Source: Adiantum capillus-veneris (lineage: Eukaryota; Streptophyta; Polypodiopsida; Polypodiales; Pteridaceae). From it: 60,000 bases of DNA. A program made the translations under genes and the position numbers. The notes under the pieces are model-generated. The model worked only from the letters and a program-made list of their open reading frames with translations, had not been told where the DNA came from and ran no database searches. The stretch is from NCBI GenBank assembly GCA_014529385.2, contig CM043953.1:62435872-62495871 (forward strand), read 5' to 3'. This document shows, piece after piece, positions 43,481 through 53,690 of the stretch. Numbering within the stretch: the stretch's first letter is position 1; every line of letters begins with the position of its first letter.

Positions 43481-44238
43481 TATATGTTGAAGCATTTGAA
43501 TAGCTGCAAATGCACATGCAAACGCTTCTTATCTCAGTGAATGCCTCTTGGCTACTCGAGGCCAAAACAAAGTTTTCTTAGGACCAGAATCAATGTATAT
43601 TATGGCTTAGTTCTTTGGTGTGGAGGACTTTTTGAATTAGATTGTGAAGGGCATATAAAATACTAATAATAAATAAATAGAGTAGGCTAATTAGACCCAA
43701 AGTATACTACTAGCTTGCTTGGTCGTGACACATACATTCAGTAAAGATGCATTTGAAACATACATGTACCAGCGGCCAAACTAAATTAGGACTCTAAAGA
43801 ATCAACTAACAAGCAATATTTTTACAGATTCCTAGGTGCAGAATTAATTGATGCATTAGATGTGAAGGTAATTGAAGCAATTGACACAGTGATGTGCAAA
43901 AAATACTACCAACGTGAACTTTATTCCCAAGTCATGGTATGGCTCTTAATCCATAGATTTTGATCCCTTTTTATAACACCTTTTGCATTAGCAATCATAT
44001 GGGTGCTCGTCTTTGACACATACATAACCCCTCCCTTCGATCATACAGCCCCCAAGCTCCACAAAGCAACTAGGATCAACAAAAAAGTGAACAGTGAGGA
44101 ACTCAAGTTTTGATGATTAATCCCCTTTTGATGAGCCTTGTGAGAAACTTACTTGTTTTCAAAGCCAACTATTTACAAGTATAATGTAGGACCAATACAA
44201 TCTCAAACACGGTTTATCCACTCAAAATGATTTTTATC

Positions 44239-44302
44239 GGCCTATGTGACGACTACCAAGAACATTTATTGGCCTATGTGACGACTACCAAGAACATTTA
44301 TC
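44239..44302. repeat. Two tandem copies of a 32-bp unit
   Basis: GGCCTATGTGACGACTACCA and the following bases are repeated with no visible change at 44271. Confidence 0.92.
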
Positions 44303-44837
44303 TAATCCTAATACATCTCATTAACATATTCACATGTATTCACCTAGATTCATATTATTTTAGTGCTTTATCAGTAAAAAGAGATGTTTGCAAGTGTCTG
44401 TAATCCTTTCGGTTTCTGAATTGGTATGAACAGGCATAAAAGTCTCCCTTGCGTAATAGTTTTGATTTTTTTGTATGTATACAATTGTATCACTCTAGAC
44501 GTTAAGTGGAACTGTTATTCTTTTTACGTAATTTACTTGACATACTTTGATTTCCCGTAGGCAGGATGACACGTTGTTTTTATACATAGCAGATTAATAG
44601 CACAAAATTGACACCTTTTTATTTGTTAACTATACTTTGATGCAAATTTGGTAGTGGCAATCCTCTCCTACTTGTATCTCTCTCCACACACACACCCACA
44701 CTGTGCTATAGCATGAGCTCAGTTGATTTGGGATGATCGTCAATATTTGGTACATACTTCAATATTCCAACAAACTGTAATTTAAAACCAGGTAGATATT
44801 TTGTAATTTTTATGTCTTGTCTAGTCCATTGGTAATG

Positions 44838-45080
44838 TGCACCACACAGATTGGCCGATTTAGGCAGTGTGCAAATGCTCATCCTGGTGTAGATTCTCCA
44901 ATTTAGGCACATCGGTTGTTTGTGCAGATCCACCGATTTGCAGCACACTAACAAATTACAGATTCATTATTTTACACAAATATAAATGCACATTCATGGA
45001 TTTAGGCAGCATTAGTGCAGATTTGACGATTTAAGCCTCACATCTTATTGGTGTAGATTCGTCGATTTAGGCGACACTAA
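44838..45080. repeat. Degenerate minisatellite with GATTTAGGC core
   Basis: Five to six copies of a core like TGTAGATTCGTCGATTTAGGC at roughly 40-50-bp spacing (near 44845, 44886, 44928, 44998, 45014, 45053). Confidence 0.65.
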
Positions 45081-45611
45081 TCACAAAATCATGCTGCAGT
45101 GGCTGGCCACCACTGTCCTTAGTATGATTTTGTTCCTCGCATATACAAAATGAAGGATATTTGGATTTGGATTTGAAATGGGTACATGTTGGCAGATGTT
45201 TGAAATTGGATTTGGAATGGTATATGATGATTTTCTGTCACGTGACAGTATTTATGAAAGTGAAGTTGAGACTGATGAGAATAGACTTATTCAATGATGA
45301 GTGTGACCAATGATTCTAGTCGTATGGGACACGCAAATAGGTAGTATGTGGATGAGGACATGCATAAGCAATGTTGTTTTGTTTCATAAATTTTTCATTT
45401 TACAATGTGCTATTCCTAACACAGAATACTAATCATTTTTTTTGACAAGTACTGTTTGCAGATTCTTATCTTTGCAACCGAGGACAATTGCTTTCTAACA
45501 AAGAGGTATGTTATGGATTGATATTTTACTATTTATTATAGCTGACAAGTGGAAAAGGCTTGAATGATCTAGGCATATGTGAACAAACATATATATTGTA
45601 CATTTTATTAT

Positions 45612-46160
45612 TCACGTGCTATAAGCATTGACCAAAGCCTCTGGAGCTGGAGGTGGTGGAAGTTCCTTTCTCTTCAAATGGAAAACTTTTTCATAGCACT
45701 TGTTTGTTAAAATGTCGGCTAAGCATGCTCGAGTTGTTCTTTCAACCTGTATTGTGTAATCAAACTCTTGAAGTCGCACCACCCACTTTGCTATTTTGTC
45801 AGAGATTTCCATATGTTGTAGTGCATAGGGAAACATATCCTCCACAGTGATAATTACAAACCTCTTCGGCAGCAAGTATGGCCGAAATTTGGTTACCGCA
45901 AACATGAGAGCTAACAATAGCTGTTCCATCAAGGTGTAGGCCTTCTCTGTGTTTTCCATGAGGCGGCTAGCAAAATACACAGGCCTCATAAAGGATGTTT
46001 TTGGATCTTTTTGTAGGAGGGCAGCACCAATGGCCTCTTCTCCCACACTAGGGTTTACAAAGAATGTTTCTTCCCAACAAGGTTGGAGGATTACAGGGAG
46101 TGACCCTAACATTTTTTTTAATCTCTCTAAAATGCCCATCACTTTCTTCACTCCAAACAA
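45612..46160 (-). pseudogene. Element D RNase H
   Basis: F-F-V-N-P-S-V-G-E-E, G-A-A-L-L-Q-K-D, R-P-V-Y-F-A-S-R and L-Q-E-F-D-Y, as in C. Frameshifted relative to RT near 46100. It ends with a short proline-rich tail and a stop at the truncation point. Confidence 0.88.
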
Positions 46161-46659
46161 GCGTCTCTTGACGAGTCAGCTGTTGTAGAGGAAATATCAC
46201 TTGGGAGAGTAAGTGTATGAATCTACTCAAATATCTTAGCTTTTGCAAGAAAGAGATTAATTGTTTGATGGAAGTTGGGGAAGGTATATTTAGCAATGTT
46301 TCTATCTTTTCAGGATCTACCTCGATTCCATCAATGGACACTACATGCCCTAATAGTGTAACCTTGCTTTCCCCAATGTGACATTTGTCCTTGTTTAGTT
46401 GTCCACCCAGCTTAGCTAAACGAGTAAATCCTTCATCAATCTTGCCGAGATGCATACTTTTGGAGCTGTAAATACAAAAGTCATCTATGAAAACCCTTAT
46501 GGACTTACCAAAGTAAGGTTGGAAGACCATGTTCATGAATCGTTGAAAGGTGGCTGGAGCCTTGGTGAGACCAAAAGGCATGACTCGAAATGCAAAACAT
46601 CCCCATGGTGTGATGAAAGTAGTCTTTTTCTGGTCCTCCTCTGCAATGCGTATTTGAAA
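46048..46659 (-). pseudogene. Element D RT C-terminal half
   Basis: From just after the stop at 46660: F-A-F-R-V-M-P-F-G-L-T-K-A-P-A-T-F-Q, V-F-I-D-D-F (catalytic), D-K-C-H-I-G-E-S-K-V-T-L-L-G-H-V and F-L-Q-K-L-R-Y-L-S-R. Open without stops across the region where C has two nonsense codons. Confidence 0.9.
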
Positions 46660-49068
46660 TTAGCCAGAGTAGCCATCACACACTGTGTATCTCTCATGGC
46701 CTGCTACTTCATTTAGAATCTCATCTTGAAATGGGAGAGGGAAGTGGTCCCTCTTTGTTGCAGCATTTAGTGGCTTGTAATCCACGCACACTCGCCATTT
46801 ACCATTCTTCTTTGGCCTCACCACTACTGGGGAGACCCATTGTGAATCTTCTACTGGGTATATGAATCCTGCTTCTAAGAGTCTCTTCACCTCAGACAAC
46901 AGTGCATTTTGTTGCACAACTCCTAATCTTCTTAGTTTTTGTACTACTGGCTTGCTCCCTTCTTTTAGATGGATATGATGCTTCACTGCAGTGACACCTG
47001 TAATGTGAGTGTAATCAAAAATAAACAATGATGCATGCTTCTTGAGAACATTTACATAAACCTCCTTTTCTTCTTCCTTTATATCCTTGGATAACATCTC
47101 CTCTAGGCTGGCATCCCACACATTCTCCATTTGGATCCTTGGGTTGTCTTCTGATGAGGTAGTTTCCTTTATGGTGACGCCCATGACTTCGAGAGTGCTA
47201 TCACTCTCTTCACTTGAACTCTCTTCCTCGTCCATGGATGAGGAGCATCCACTTGAGCTCCACTCATCAGCTGACGTCTCTAGTTCAAGGTTCTCTTGTC
47301 GCCCATTCTTTAGGTTATAAACCACCTTCCGACTATGGCCCCCCATGCGAGGCCTCAACTCCAAGTCTCCTGTTGCCCAATCTTGCCTAGCTCCTATACC
47401 CATGAGCCAAGGTCGTCCTAAAATAAGGGGGTATCCTTCTCCCTTTACTGGCATCACATAAGCATCAACCTCTGTAGTGATTCCAAAAACAGAAACTCTC
47501 AAAGCTTTCACTACACCCACACAAGTGACAGAGACATTATTGGCCATTTTTGCCCTAAAGTTTGATGATTCCATTACCTCTAAACCCAATTGATGCATTA
47601 GCTTTTCTGTCATGACACAAACCTCTGCTCCACTGTCAATGTAAGTTTTTGGAATCCGTTGTCCCTTGATTTGAGCCTCCACCAAAGGCACTATATCCTT
47701 GAGACCATATGCTTTGATTACACTTACTAGCTTACTTCTCTTTGCCCTCGTGCTCACCATTTTTGACCATTGTCGTCGAAGCTTTGGGGAGATATGAAGT
47801 AGTTGTGGCCAAGTAATCTTTGGTCCTTGAGAACTCACATCAGCTGTCAAGTCATAAGGTTGTGTCTGAGATCCCATAGGGAAATCAGAGATGTCAATTT
47901 GAGACCTAGTACGGGTCTTTCTCTTCTTGGCTTCATCTTTAGTTGCCCGAGATGTACTTGCTTCATTGCTTGCATCCTTGCTTGTTTCTTTACCTACTTC
48001 ATCTTGGACACGCACACGTTTGATAGGCATTGTAGCCACTTCATCTATCTTCATCTTCCCTTTAGCTATTTCTTCCTGGTTGCTTCTGCCCTTGAGGACC
48101 TCCTCCATCCTTATGATGCTCACATTTGGTTGAGTAGCAGGGGCTTGAGCTTGAGCACGAGGTGGCTGCAAAATTTGAGGTTGCGGTTGCTCTTGTGCTT
48201 GAGCTCTAGCACGGGGAGGACTTACTTGTTGTCGAGGACCTCTGACAGGGTAGTCATATCTTCTGGGATGAGGACAATTATACATGCCGTGGCCATTTTC
48301 CCCACAATTGTAACACAACATTTCCCTTGCTTGACGTCGCATTGGTGGCCGATTCCCACCATTTCCCTCAATAGGCCTTCTTGCACCCTGCACAAGATTT
48401 ACTCTCAACCCCTCTAGCTGGTTTGTGAGATTGTTTATTTGTTGGAGCATATCTTCTTGTTGACCTCTATTGCGGTCTGGTGCATTAGGCACATTTGGAG
48501 GTATGTGAGAAGCTTCCATAGTTGTGATATTGCCTCCCAAAGCTAGCTGGCCAGCTTGGGCTTGATAGAGAATCTTTCTATTCTTTTTCCTAGCAATTCT
48601 TAAGGCATCTTCAAAAGCATTTGGAAATTTGCTCTTTACCTTGTCCCTTAGCAAGGGGTACAAACCTGAGATAAATCGATCCTTTTGGAGGCAATTGGGA
48701 GCTCGCTCACCAGGGTTTAGTGAGTCTGACCATTGCCCCCAAAGTTTCAGAAAACCTTCCTCATAGGTTGCATAACCATGAGGGTCAACTTGATGAAGGG
48801 CCAGAAGCCGTTGCCATAGTTCTTCTGCCGAATTGGCTCGTTGAAATCTTCGTAGGAAAGCCGCCTTCAATCCCTCCCAATCAGTTCTTTGGGTTGGATC
48901 TAGAGCCTGGAACCATACCCTAGCTTCTTCTTTGAGCACCAAAGGAAAAGCTCTCAATTTCAATGCTTCGTCATCCCTCCCAGAGACAAGGAAAGCCATC
49001 TCCAAGTTATCCAAAAAATCCCCAACATTTTCCCCACTACGCCCAAAAAAATTTGGGAAAGCCATCAT
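46660..49068 (-). CDS. Element D Gag-protease-RT polyprotein (RT interrupted)
   Basis: Start chosen at the ATG pair 49068/49065 (M-M-A-F-P-N-F); the frame is open upstream from a TTG. Order: Gag core (A-R-V-W-F-Q-A-L, F-L-R-R-F, D-R-F-I-S-G-L), CCHC knuckle C-Y-N-C-G-E-N-G-H-G-M-Y-N-C, a charged spacer, protease with intact D-S-G-A (47626-47637) and I-L-G-R-P-W-L, then RT to V-C-D-G-Y-S-G. A nonsense codon (Tyr to TAA) at 46660 ends the frame inside RT. Because gag and pol are in one frame here, the stop at the same place in C is secondary. Confidence 0.93.
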   Translation of the reverse strand: MMAFPNFFGRSGENVGDFLDNLEMAFLVSGRDDEALKLRAFPLVLKEEARVWFQALDPTQRTDWEGLKAAFLRRFQRANSAEELWQRLLALHQVDPHGYATYEEGFLKLWGQWSDSLNPGERAPNCLQKDRFISGLYPLLRDKVKSKFPNAFEDALRIARKKNRKILYQAQAGQLALGGNITTMEASHIPPNVPNAPDRNRGQQEDMLQQINNLTNQLEGLRVNLVQGARRPIEGNGGNRPPMRRQAREMLCYNCGENGHGMYNCPHPRRYDYPVRGPRQQVSPPRARAQAQEQPQPQILQPPRAQAQAPATQPNVSIIRMEEVLKGRSNQEEIAKGKMKIDEVATMPIKRVRVQDEVGKETSKDASNEASTSRATKDEAKKRKTRTRSQIDISDFPMGSQTQPYDLTADVSSQGPKITWPQLLHISPKLRRQWSKMVSTRAKRSKLVSVIKAYGLKDIVPLVEAQIKGQRIPKTYIDSGAEVCVMTEKLMHQLGLEVMESSNFRAKMANNVSVTCVGVVKALRVSVFGITTEVDAYVMPVKGEGYPLILGRPWLMGIGARQDWATGDLELRPRMGGHSRKVVYNLKNGRQENLELETSADEWSSSGCSSSMDEEESSSEESDSTLEVMGVTIKETTSSEDNPRIQMENVWDASLEEMLSKDIKEEEKEVYVNVLKKHASLFIFDYTHITGVTAVKHHIHLKEGSKPVVQKLRRLGVVQQNALLSEVKRLLEAGFIYPVEDSQWVSPVVVRPKKNGKWRVCVDYKPLNAATKRDHFPLPFQDEILNEVAGHERYTVCDGYSG

Positions 49069-49088
49069 AAAAATGGGTTGCCTTCCTC

Positions 49089-49301
49089 TCAATACAGCAC
49101 AAAGATGAAAACGTCTAGGCCCAAATCATATCTTATTAACGGTAGAATGAATGGATTGATAGATGCATTAATCTCAGCTAGACGACGAGGGCCTAGTAAG
49201 TTCCTTATGATGTTTTGGAACCTAAGCTTTGTGCTAGCTATTATATGCACAGTTTGTCTAGCAAGAGGTTGGAAAGGTCCATATAAATCCCTCTGATTCA
49301 T
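49089..49301 (-). CDS. Element D pre-gag frame c, duplicate of ORF-b
   Basis: ATG start at 49301, 70 residues, 20 bp upstream of the gag ATG. It has F-Q-N-I-I-R-N-L-L-G, I-N-P-F-I-L-P-L-I-R-Y and D-V-F-I-F-V-L-Y, alignable with the neighbouring frame 49311-49520 (F-Q-Q-R-L-V-F-Y-F-G, P-I-I-F-P-I-L-E-Y, D-V-H-I-F-I-L-L). It looks like a diverged tandem duplicate. Function unknown. Confidence 0.55.
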   Translation of the reverse strand: MNQRDLYGPFQPLARQTVHIIASTKLRFQNIIRNLLGPRRLAEINASINPFILPLIRYDLGLDVFIFVLY

Positions 49302-49310
49302 GGAGTATGC

Positions 49311-49520
49311 TTAAAGCAAGATGAAGATGTGAACATCAAAAGATACATTATACTCCAAAATAGGAAATATTATAGGGTCAGGGGACAACAATATCTCTCT
49401 CAACCTCTCAGCTCCAAAATAGAAGACCAATCTTTGTTGGAAAAAAATCTTTCTATCAATGTGCACATTCACCCTAACATTCTGAACTGATTGAAAGTTG
49501 TAGAAAATGGGATTATTCAT
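49311..49520 (-). CDS. Element D pre-gag ORF-b
   Basis: ATG start at 49520, 69 residues. V-N-V-H-I-D-R-K-I-F-F-Q-Q-R and I-L-L-S-P-D-P-I-I-F-P-I-L-E-Y match ORF-b of C (V-N-I-Y-V-D-R-K-V-F-Y-Q-Q-K, P-N-P-I-I-L-P-I-L-D-Y). Hydrophobic C-terminal half. Conserved position between ORF-a and gag. Confidence 0.65.
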   Translation of the reverse strand: MNNPIFYNFQSVQNVRVNVHIDRKIFFQQRLVFYFGAERLREILLSPDPIIFPILEYNVSFDVHIFILL

Positions 49521-49553
49521 TGGTGCATTAATTACAAACTTCCATGAAGCACT

Positions 49554-50057
49554 TCATTGAAGTTGAGCTCTCTTGGATCCCACCATTTGAGAGATGCGAA
49601 GAATTTGCTCACTAGTGATTAGCCTAGCTTTGGTGTGACCATCTTCAGCTTTGTAGAGTTCATAGGGTTCGATGGCTACCCTCTCAACCACCTTGAGCCT
49701 TCTTGCTAGTAGTAGTTGGAGTGCATCACCATATGTAGCCTCTTGCCAATACCGCACCCCATTGATGTGTAGCTCCCCCTCCAAAAATTTGTTAATACCC
49801 GAGTTTGAGAGTGCTTTCACCACCTGAAGTCGAGGCTTCAAAGGAAGTGTCTTCACACTAGCCACAAAGCACTCAACACAATTTTTTGACCTAGGGACTT
49901 GATGACTACAAGATTTTCCTTCAAGCAAAGAAGGGTGTGTGTAGTTAACTCTCTTTACCCACATACGTGCCGTTTGTCGATAAAGACGCTTCTTTTCTCG
50001 AGCTTCTTGGGGAGACCATAGTGGAAGTCTCGGAGAATTTGATGGATCTTCCTTCAT
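49554..50057 (-). CDS. Element D pre-gag ORF-a, 167 codons
   Basis: True ATG at 50057, shortly after the primer site. Basic N-terminus (R-E-K-K-R-L-Y-R-Q-T-A-R-M-W-V-K-R), C-V-E-C pair and the conserved block G-E-L-H-I-N-G-V-R-Y, Y-G-D-A-L-Q-L-L-L-A-R-R-L, V-A-I-E-P-Y-E-L. Matches ORF-a of C in order. Intact frame. No known family recognised. Confidence 0.7.
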   Translation of the reverse strand: MKEDPSNSPRLPLWSPQEAREKKRLYRQTARMWVKRVNYTHPSLLEGKSCSHQVPRSKNCVECFVASVKTLPLKPRLQVVKALSNSGINKFLEGELHINGVRYWQEATYGDALQLLLARRLKVVERVAIEPYELYKAEDGHTKARLITSEQILRISQMVGSKRAQLQ

Positions 50058-50088
50058 AGGATTGATAGAGCACTGCTTGAGAACTTCT

Positions 50089-50102
50089 CAGTGGGGGCAC
50101 CA
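50089..50102 (-). other. Primer binding site of element D
   Basis: Minus strand TGGTGCCCCCACTG, five bases after the LTR end …TTCGTCA. Same type as in C. Confidence 0.7.
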
Positions 50103-50107
50103 ATTTA

Positions 50108-50225
50108 TGACGAAGGAAATTTGGAATGGCGGCCTCTACACCAAAACAAACTCCATTGCGCCACAAGGGAAATGAGATAAGGGCACCACCTAGTCTTGGA
50201 AGCGTGGGCTAGGACCGCTACACAA

Positions 50226-50316
<91 letters not shown>

Positions 50317-51642
50317 ACTATGAATGAAGCATTAACCTTAGTGTGTGTACAAGGAATGGATGACTTCAAACACTCCCAACACAAATAGCATGTAGATTAC
50401 TTCAAACACTCCCAACACAAATAGCATGTAGATTACCAAACAACCACTCAAGGATTAGCCAAGATCACATCAAGCACTCTCACACATATAAAAAAGATTT
50501 CTCTTAATTAACATAAGTAAGAGAAGGAGAGATTACTAGCATGAAACAATTTGCACTCTAGAATGTGCAAGAATAGAGTGAATGAATGAGCTTATGGCTC
50601 ATGGTGAGTGATACAAAGACTCAATGGGGCTGAGGGAGGCTTGAAATTACAAAGGGGAAGGCCTCTTTATATAGGAAAGAGAGTGATTAGGAGTGAGGTT
50701 AAGATCCAAGTGTAATTTGCACAAATGAAGCTTGATTACGGACATTCAACCAATGAAGAAGCTCCTTCCAAGTGATTTGTTGACCAATTAGCTCCATCAT
50801 CACTTGTGTTGTCTTCACTCCTTCCTCCATAGCTTGAGTCCAAGAGCTTCATTATTTTAAAATGTAAAGAATCTACATAAAATCAATACATATCTAGTAA
50901 TAATAGAAAGGGGTTGAATGAGAACTTATGAATTACAACAAGATTAAGCATGACTTGAGAGGTGATTAGAAGAGGAATTTTGATGGGTTTTTGAGCTTGA
51001 GAGAGAGGAGGAAGGAGAGGAGGGTGAGAAGACTAATGGCTGATTTTAAGAGAAGGTCTCAATGTGGAAAAGGAAGGGTGTGTGTGCGTAAAGGTAGAGG
51101 GGGTGGTCTCCACCACAGTTGAAAAAATTGGAGTCCGCCATTTTGGCCATATCTCCTAGACCGTAGATGCAAAAATTATAAAAAACATATGGTCAGAATC
51201 TCCAGCTCATCAGCTACAACTTTGATGAAGACAACTTTTCTTGGATCGGAGTGGAAGTATTTTTTAAAAATTTAGCAAAATCATGTGTCTGGTTCCTTCC
51301 TTTACCAAGTCTTCCACTTGGGTCCCATCTGTTTGAATCATCATATGGCTCCAAATCCATGATGATATGAGCCACTCATGACCCTTGAATCATGGGTGCA
51401 TGGCTCCACAACCACATCATATCTTTTCTTTTCACATTTACATATTTTCCCTTCCCTTTACCACTAGGTTCTCGCTCTACCTTTCACCTCCGGTGAACTA
51501 GTCAAGAAAAAATTCCTGTCAAATCATTTTTTTAATTTTTCCAAGAGGTTGTTCTCACTCTTTCTTTTATTGTAAACCTCTAGAAGCAAGGAAAACCAAC
51601 AAAATATAATAAACAAAAATTTGTGATAGGCTCGGATCAACG
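50108..51642 (-). repeat. 5' LTR of element D (right limit uncertain)
   Basis: Begins TGACGAAGG and shares with the C LTR the phrase GGGCACCACCTAG and a following (GA)n block (50227-50313). TATA-like CCTATATAAAGAGGCC on the minus strand near 50668-50683 marks a U3 promoter, so the LTR reaches beyond it. It lacks the (GT)n and G-run blocks of C. Confidence 0.65.
50363..50434. repeat. Two tandem copies of a 36-bp unit in the D LTR
   Basis: ACTTCAAACACTCCCAACAC and the next 16 bases are repeated exactly at 50399. Confidence 0.93.
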
Positions 51643-51931
51643 TGCAAGAGGGAAATGGTCACTCTTGCACGGGGGGAGATTGCACCCAGTGTCTGTGTAT
51701 TTTCTTCTCCTTCTCCTTTCTTCTCTCTTGTCGTGTCGACGTAGCACTCCGCTCTAGGAGGTGTGCTTGCATGTGATCTCTTTCTCTCTGCCTCTCTTAG
51801 TCTCTCTCTATTCGTGTTGAGCTTGATTATGGATTTGTACGAGTTGTCAGGTATGTAGATTTGATTGTTTATGGCTTGTTGTGTGCTATTTTGAGTATTT
51901 TGCAAGGATGTCCATGTACCTGTTTGTAGCA
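51643..51931 (+). repeat. Family-H LTR copy 3
   Basis: Starts TGCAAGAGGGAAATGG and ends TTTGTAGCA, similar to 40248-40573 and 40771-41029. No primer site follows and no target duplication is visible, so it is a solo or broken LTR. Confidence 0.75.
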
Positions 51932-52212
51932 GTTGTAGGACTCTATTCACTGTCGGCATTTGTCTTTTGACTCAGTTCATTGGAAGACTTAGGAGTCCAA
52001 ATCTCTTGATGACCTTTGTATCTCCTTTGTTGACTTTGCTTCACTCTAGGTCTTGAGTTCTTGATATCTTCATGCAGGTCTGGTGTAGTTGTAGTTGGCT
52101 CGTGGTTGATTGGTAGACAGATCTTTGTATAACTTGTGTAGAATCCTTGTCGAAGAGGAAGATTCTTTGAGATCCGTCTTTGTTTTGTATCCTCTTGAGA
52201 GTTGTGGTAGAC

Positions 52213-52895
52213 TTAAGCATCTTTCAATGTTGCTCTGTTGTATACGTGCTTCTTAGGTAGCCTAGGATATTGTCGAGGTTGATACCTTGTGGGCCTTCTT
52301 TCTTGGGAGGGACTTGACGTTACTTCATATGCCCTTACCTGAGGTTTTGGTATCCATATGTGTTTGTTATCTCTATAGTACTCGTGTTCCTTTAAGCTCC
52401 ATTGTGATGCTATCCATCCCATGTGCTTGTTTTTTTGTGTTGATTTCGTGTCTTTAATCCAACCGGATGATTGACTTTGACTAAATTGCTCTAAGCAAAC
52501 ACTTGCTTTACTTTCTTTTGATTTCTTGGATACTTGGGCTGATATACCTTTGTTTTTTTAGGCGTCTTCCTAGAGGTTTCAATTGGGTCAGCAATTGACT
52601 TGAAGTTTTGAAAGCCTGACTCGCTAGAAGTCTCTAATCCACAAGGGTTATTTGATGTAGAAGCATTTGTTGTCACACCTTTGGTGCTAATCGATGGAAG
52701 GTCCACTTTGGCTTTACCTTTGTCTACAAGATTTGTCTTTGATTCTTGTGACTTTTGCAACTCTGAATCTAGCATTGATGGTATCTGCATTTGTTGCTTG
52801 CTAGCACTTGAAAAGGAGAGTATCAACTTTGTATCTTCTCTATAGGCCTTGTGTTGGTCTAGCCACTGATGTCCAAGGATGACATCTACAAGCAT
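52213..52895 (-). pseudogene. Element G protease end and W-I-P-K tail
   Basis: 52491-52895 begins M-L-V-D-V-I-L-G-H-Q-W-L-D-Q-H-K-A, the C-terminal flap-to-end block of a retropepsin (D-V-I-L-G-x-x-W-L), then a K/S/T-rich linker. 52213-52422 has H-I-W-I-P-K-P-Q. As in A, the tail follows the protease directly without RT. Confidence 0.65.
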
Positions 52896-52987
52896 TTCTT
52901 TTGAAGGCTTTATTTAAAAGTTTACATGCTCTTCATGCTTTTGGATGCTAAGAATAGCAACCATTTCTTCTTCGCTCGCAAACTTTT

Positions 52988-53206
52988 CTAGCATTGATTT
53001 ATTATTTTGTTTGCATGGAGTGAGTTGGAGGATCCTTGGATGTTCTCTACAACCATATTGCACTTTGCTTCTTTATCCAATAGAGCATTGCATCTGAAAC
53101 TTGCTCCTTTTGTACTGTTGAGAACTACAACTATTCTCATTGGAGGTTCTATTGAAGATTTATGTCCTGCTTTTGTCATGGTCTCATCTTTGTTTTCCAC
53201 TCTCAC
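52988..53206 (-). pseudogene. Element G protease start, active site lost
   Basis: F-R-C-N-A-L-L-D-K-E-A-K-C-N aligns with the A-L-L-D-S-G-A-x-x-N block of retropepsins; D-S-G-A has become D-K-E-A. Confidence 0.5.
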
Positions 53207-53690
53207 TTATATCGGTTGATTTGACTAGCAATGTCTAGATTTGTAGACTTACTATAGCTTTTTGGTTGTTTGAAACCCTGTTCTTCTTAACTTTTGGCTT
53301 TGGTGGCATTCTTTGCTCAATAGCTATTATGGTTGCCCTTTGCTCCGTTTGATTTGCACTTGCTATTACCTTATTTGATTTAAGCTCTTCTATAGTTCTG
53401 CTCGATGGAGATGAATCATCTTCAATAAGATCTACTTTGATATCAGTCTCTATTTTTAATTGTGCTTGAGGAATTTGTGTTGTCGTCCGTCGGCAGATGA
53501 CCAGTCTTGGTCTTCATTCTTTTTTGCATGTGATGACTTTGTCATGTTTGAACTCCGTCTCTCTAACCTTTTGGGACATTGGCATTCCCACTATGATGTT
53601 ATATGTGAGATCTTTTGTTGTGATCACATGGAATTGGGTGAGGATGATTTGTGGACCTATTTGAATGGCGATGGAGATGATTCCCCAACA

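Larger units (their letters stand above)
43600..45534. other. Unassigned AT-rich region
   Basis: No protein-coding similarity seen on either strand; contains two small tandem repeats listed below. Confidence 0.5.
45612..51642 (-). mobile_element. Element D: 3'-truncated Tat-like Ty3/gypsy retrotransposon
   Basis: Minus orientation: 5' LTR, primer site, three pre-gag frames, gag-protease-RT and RNase H, then the similarity stops at about 45612. The second RNase H, integrase and 3' LTR are absent. Similar to C throughout at protein level but clearly a different subfamily at DNA level. The right limit is set only by the family-H LTR at 51643. Confidence 0.85.

Noticed and set aside
46450-48923. 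Plus-strand frames opposite gag-pol of D, up to 204 codons
   Set aside because: Antisense shadows of a well-supported minus-strand polyprotein.
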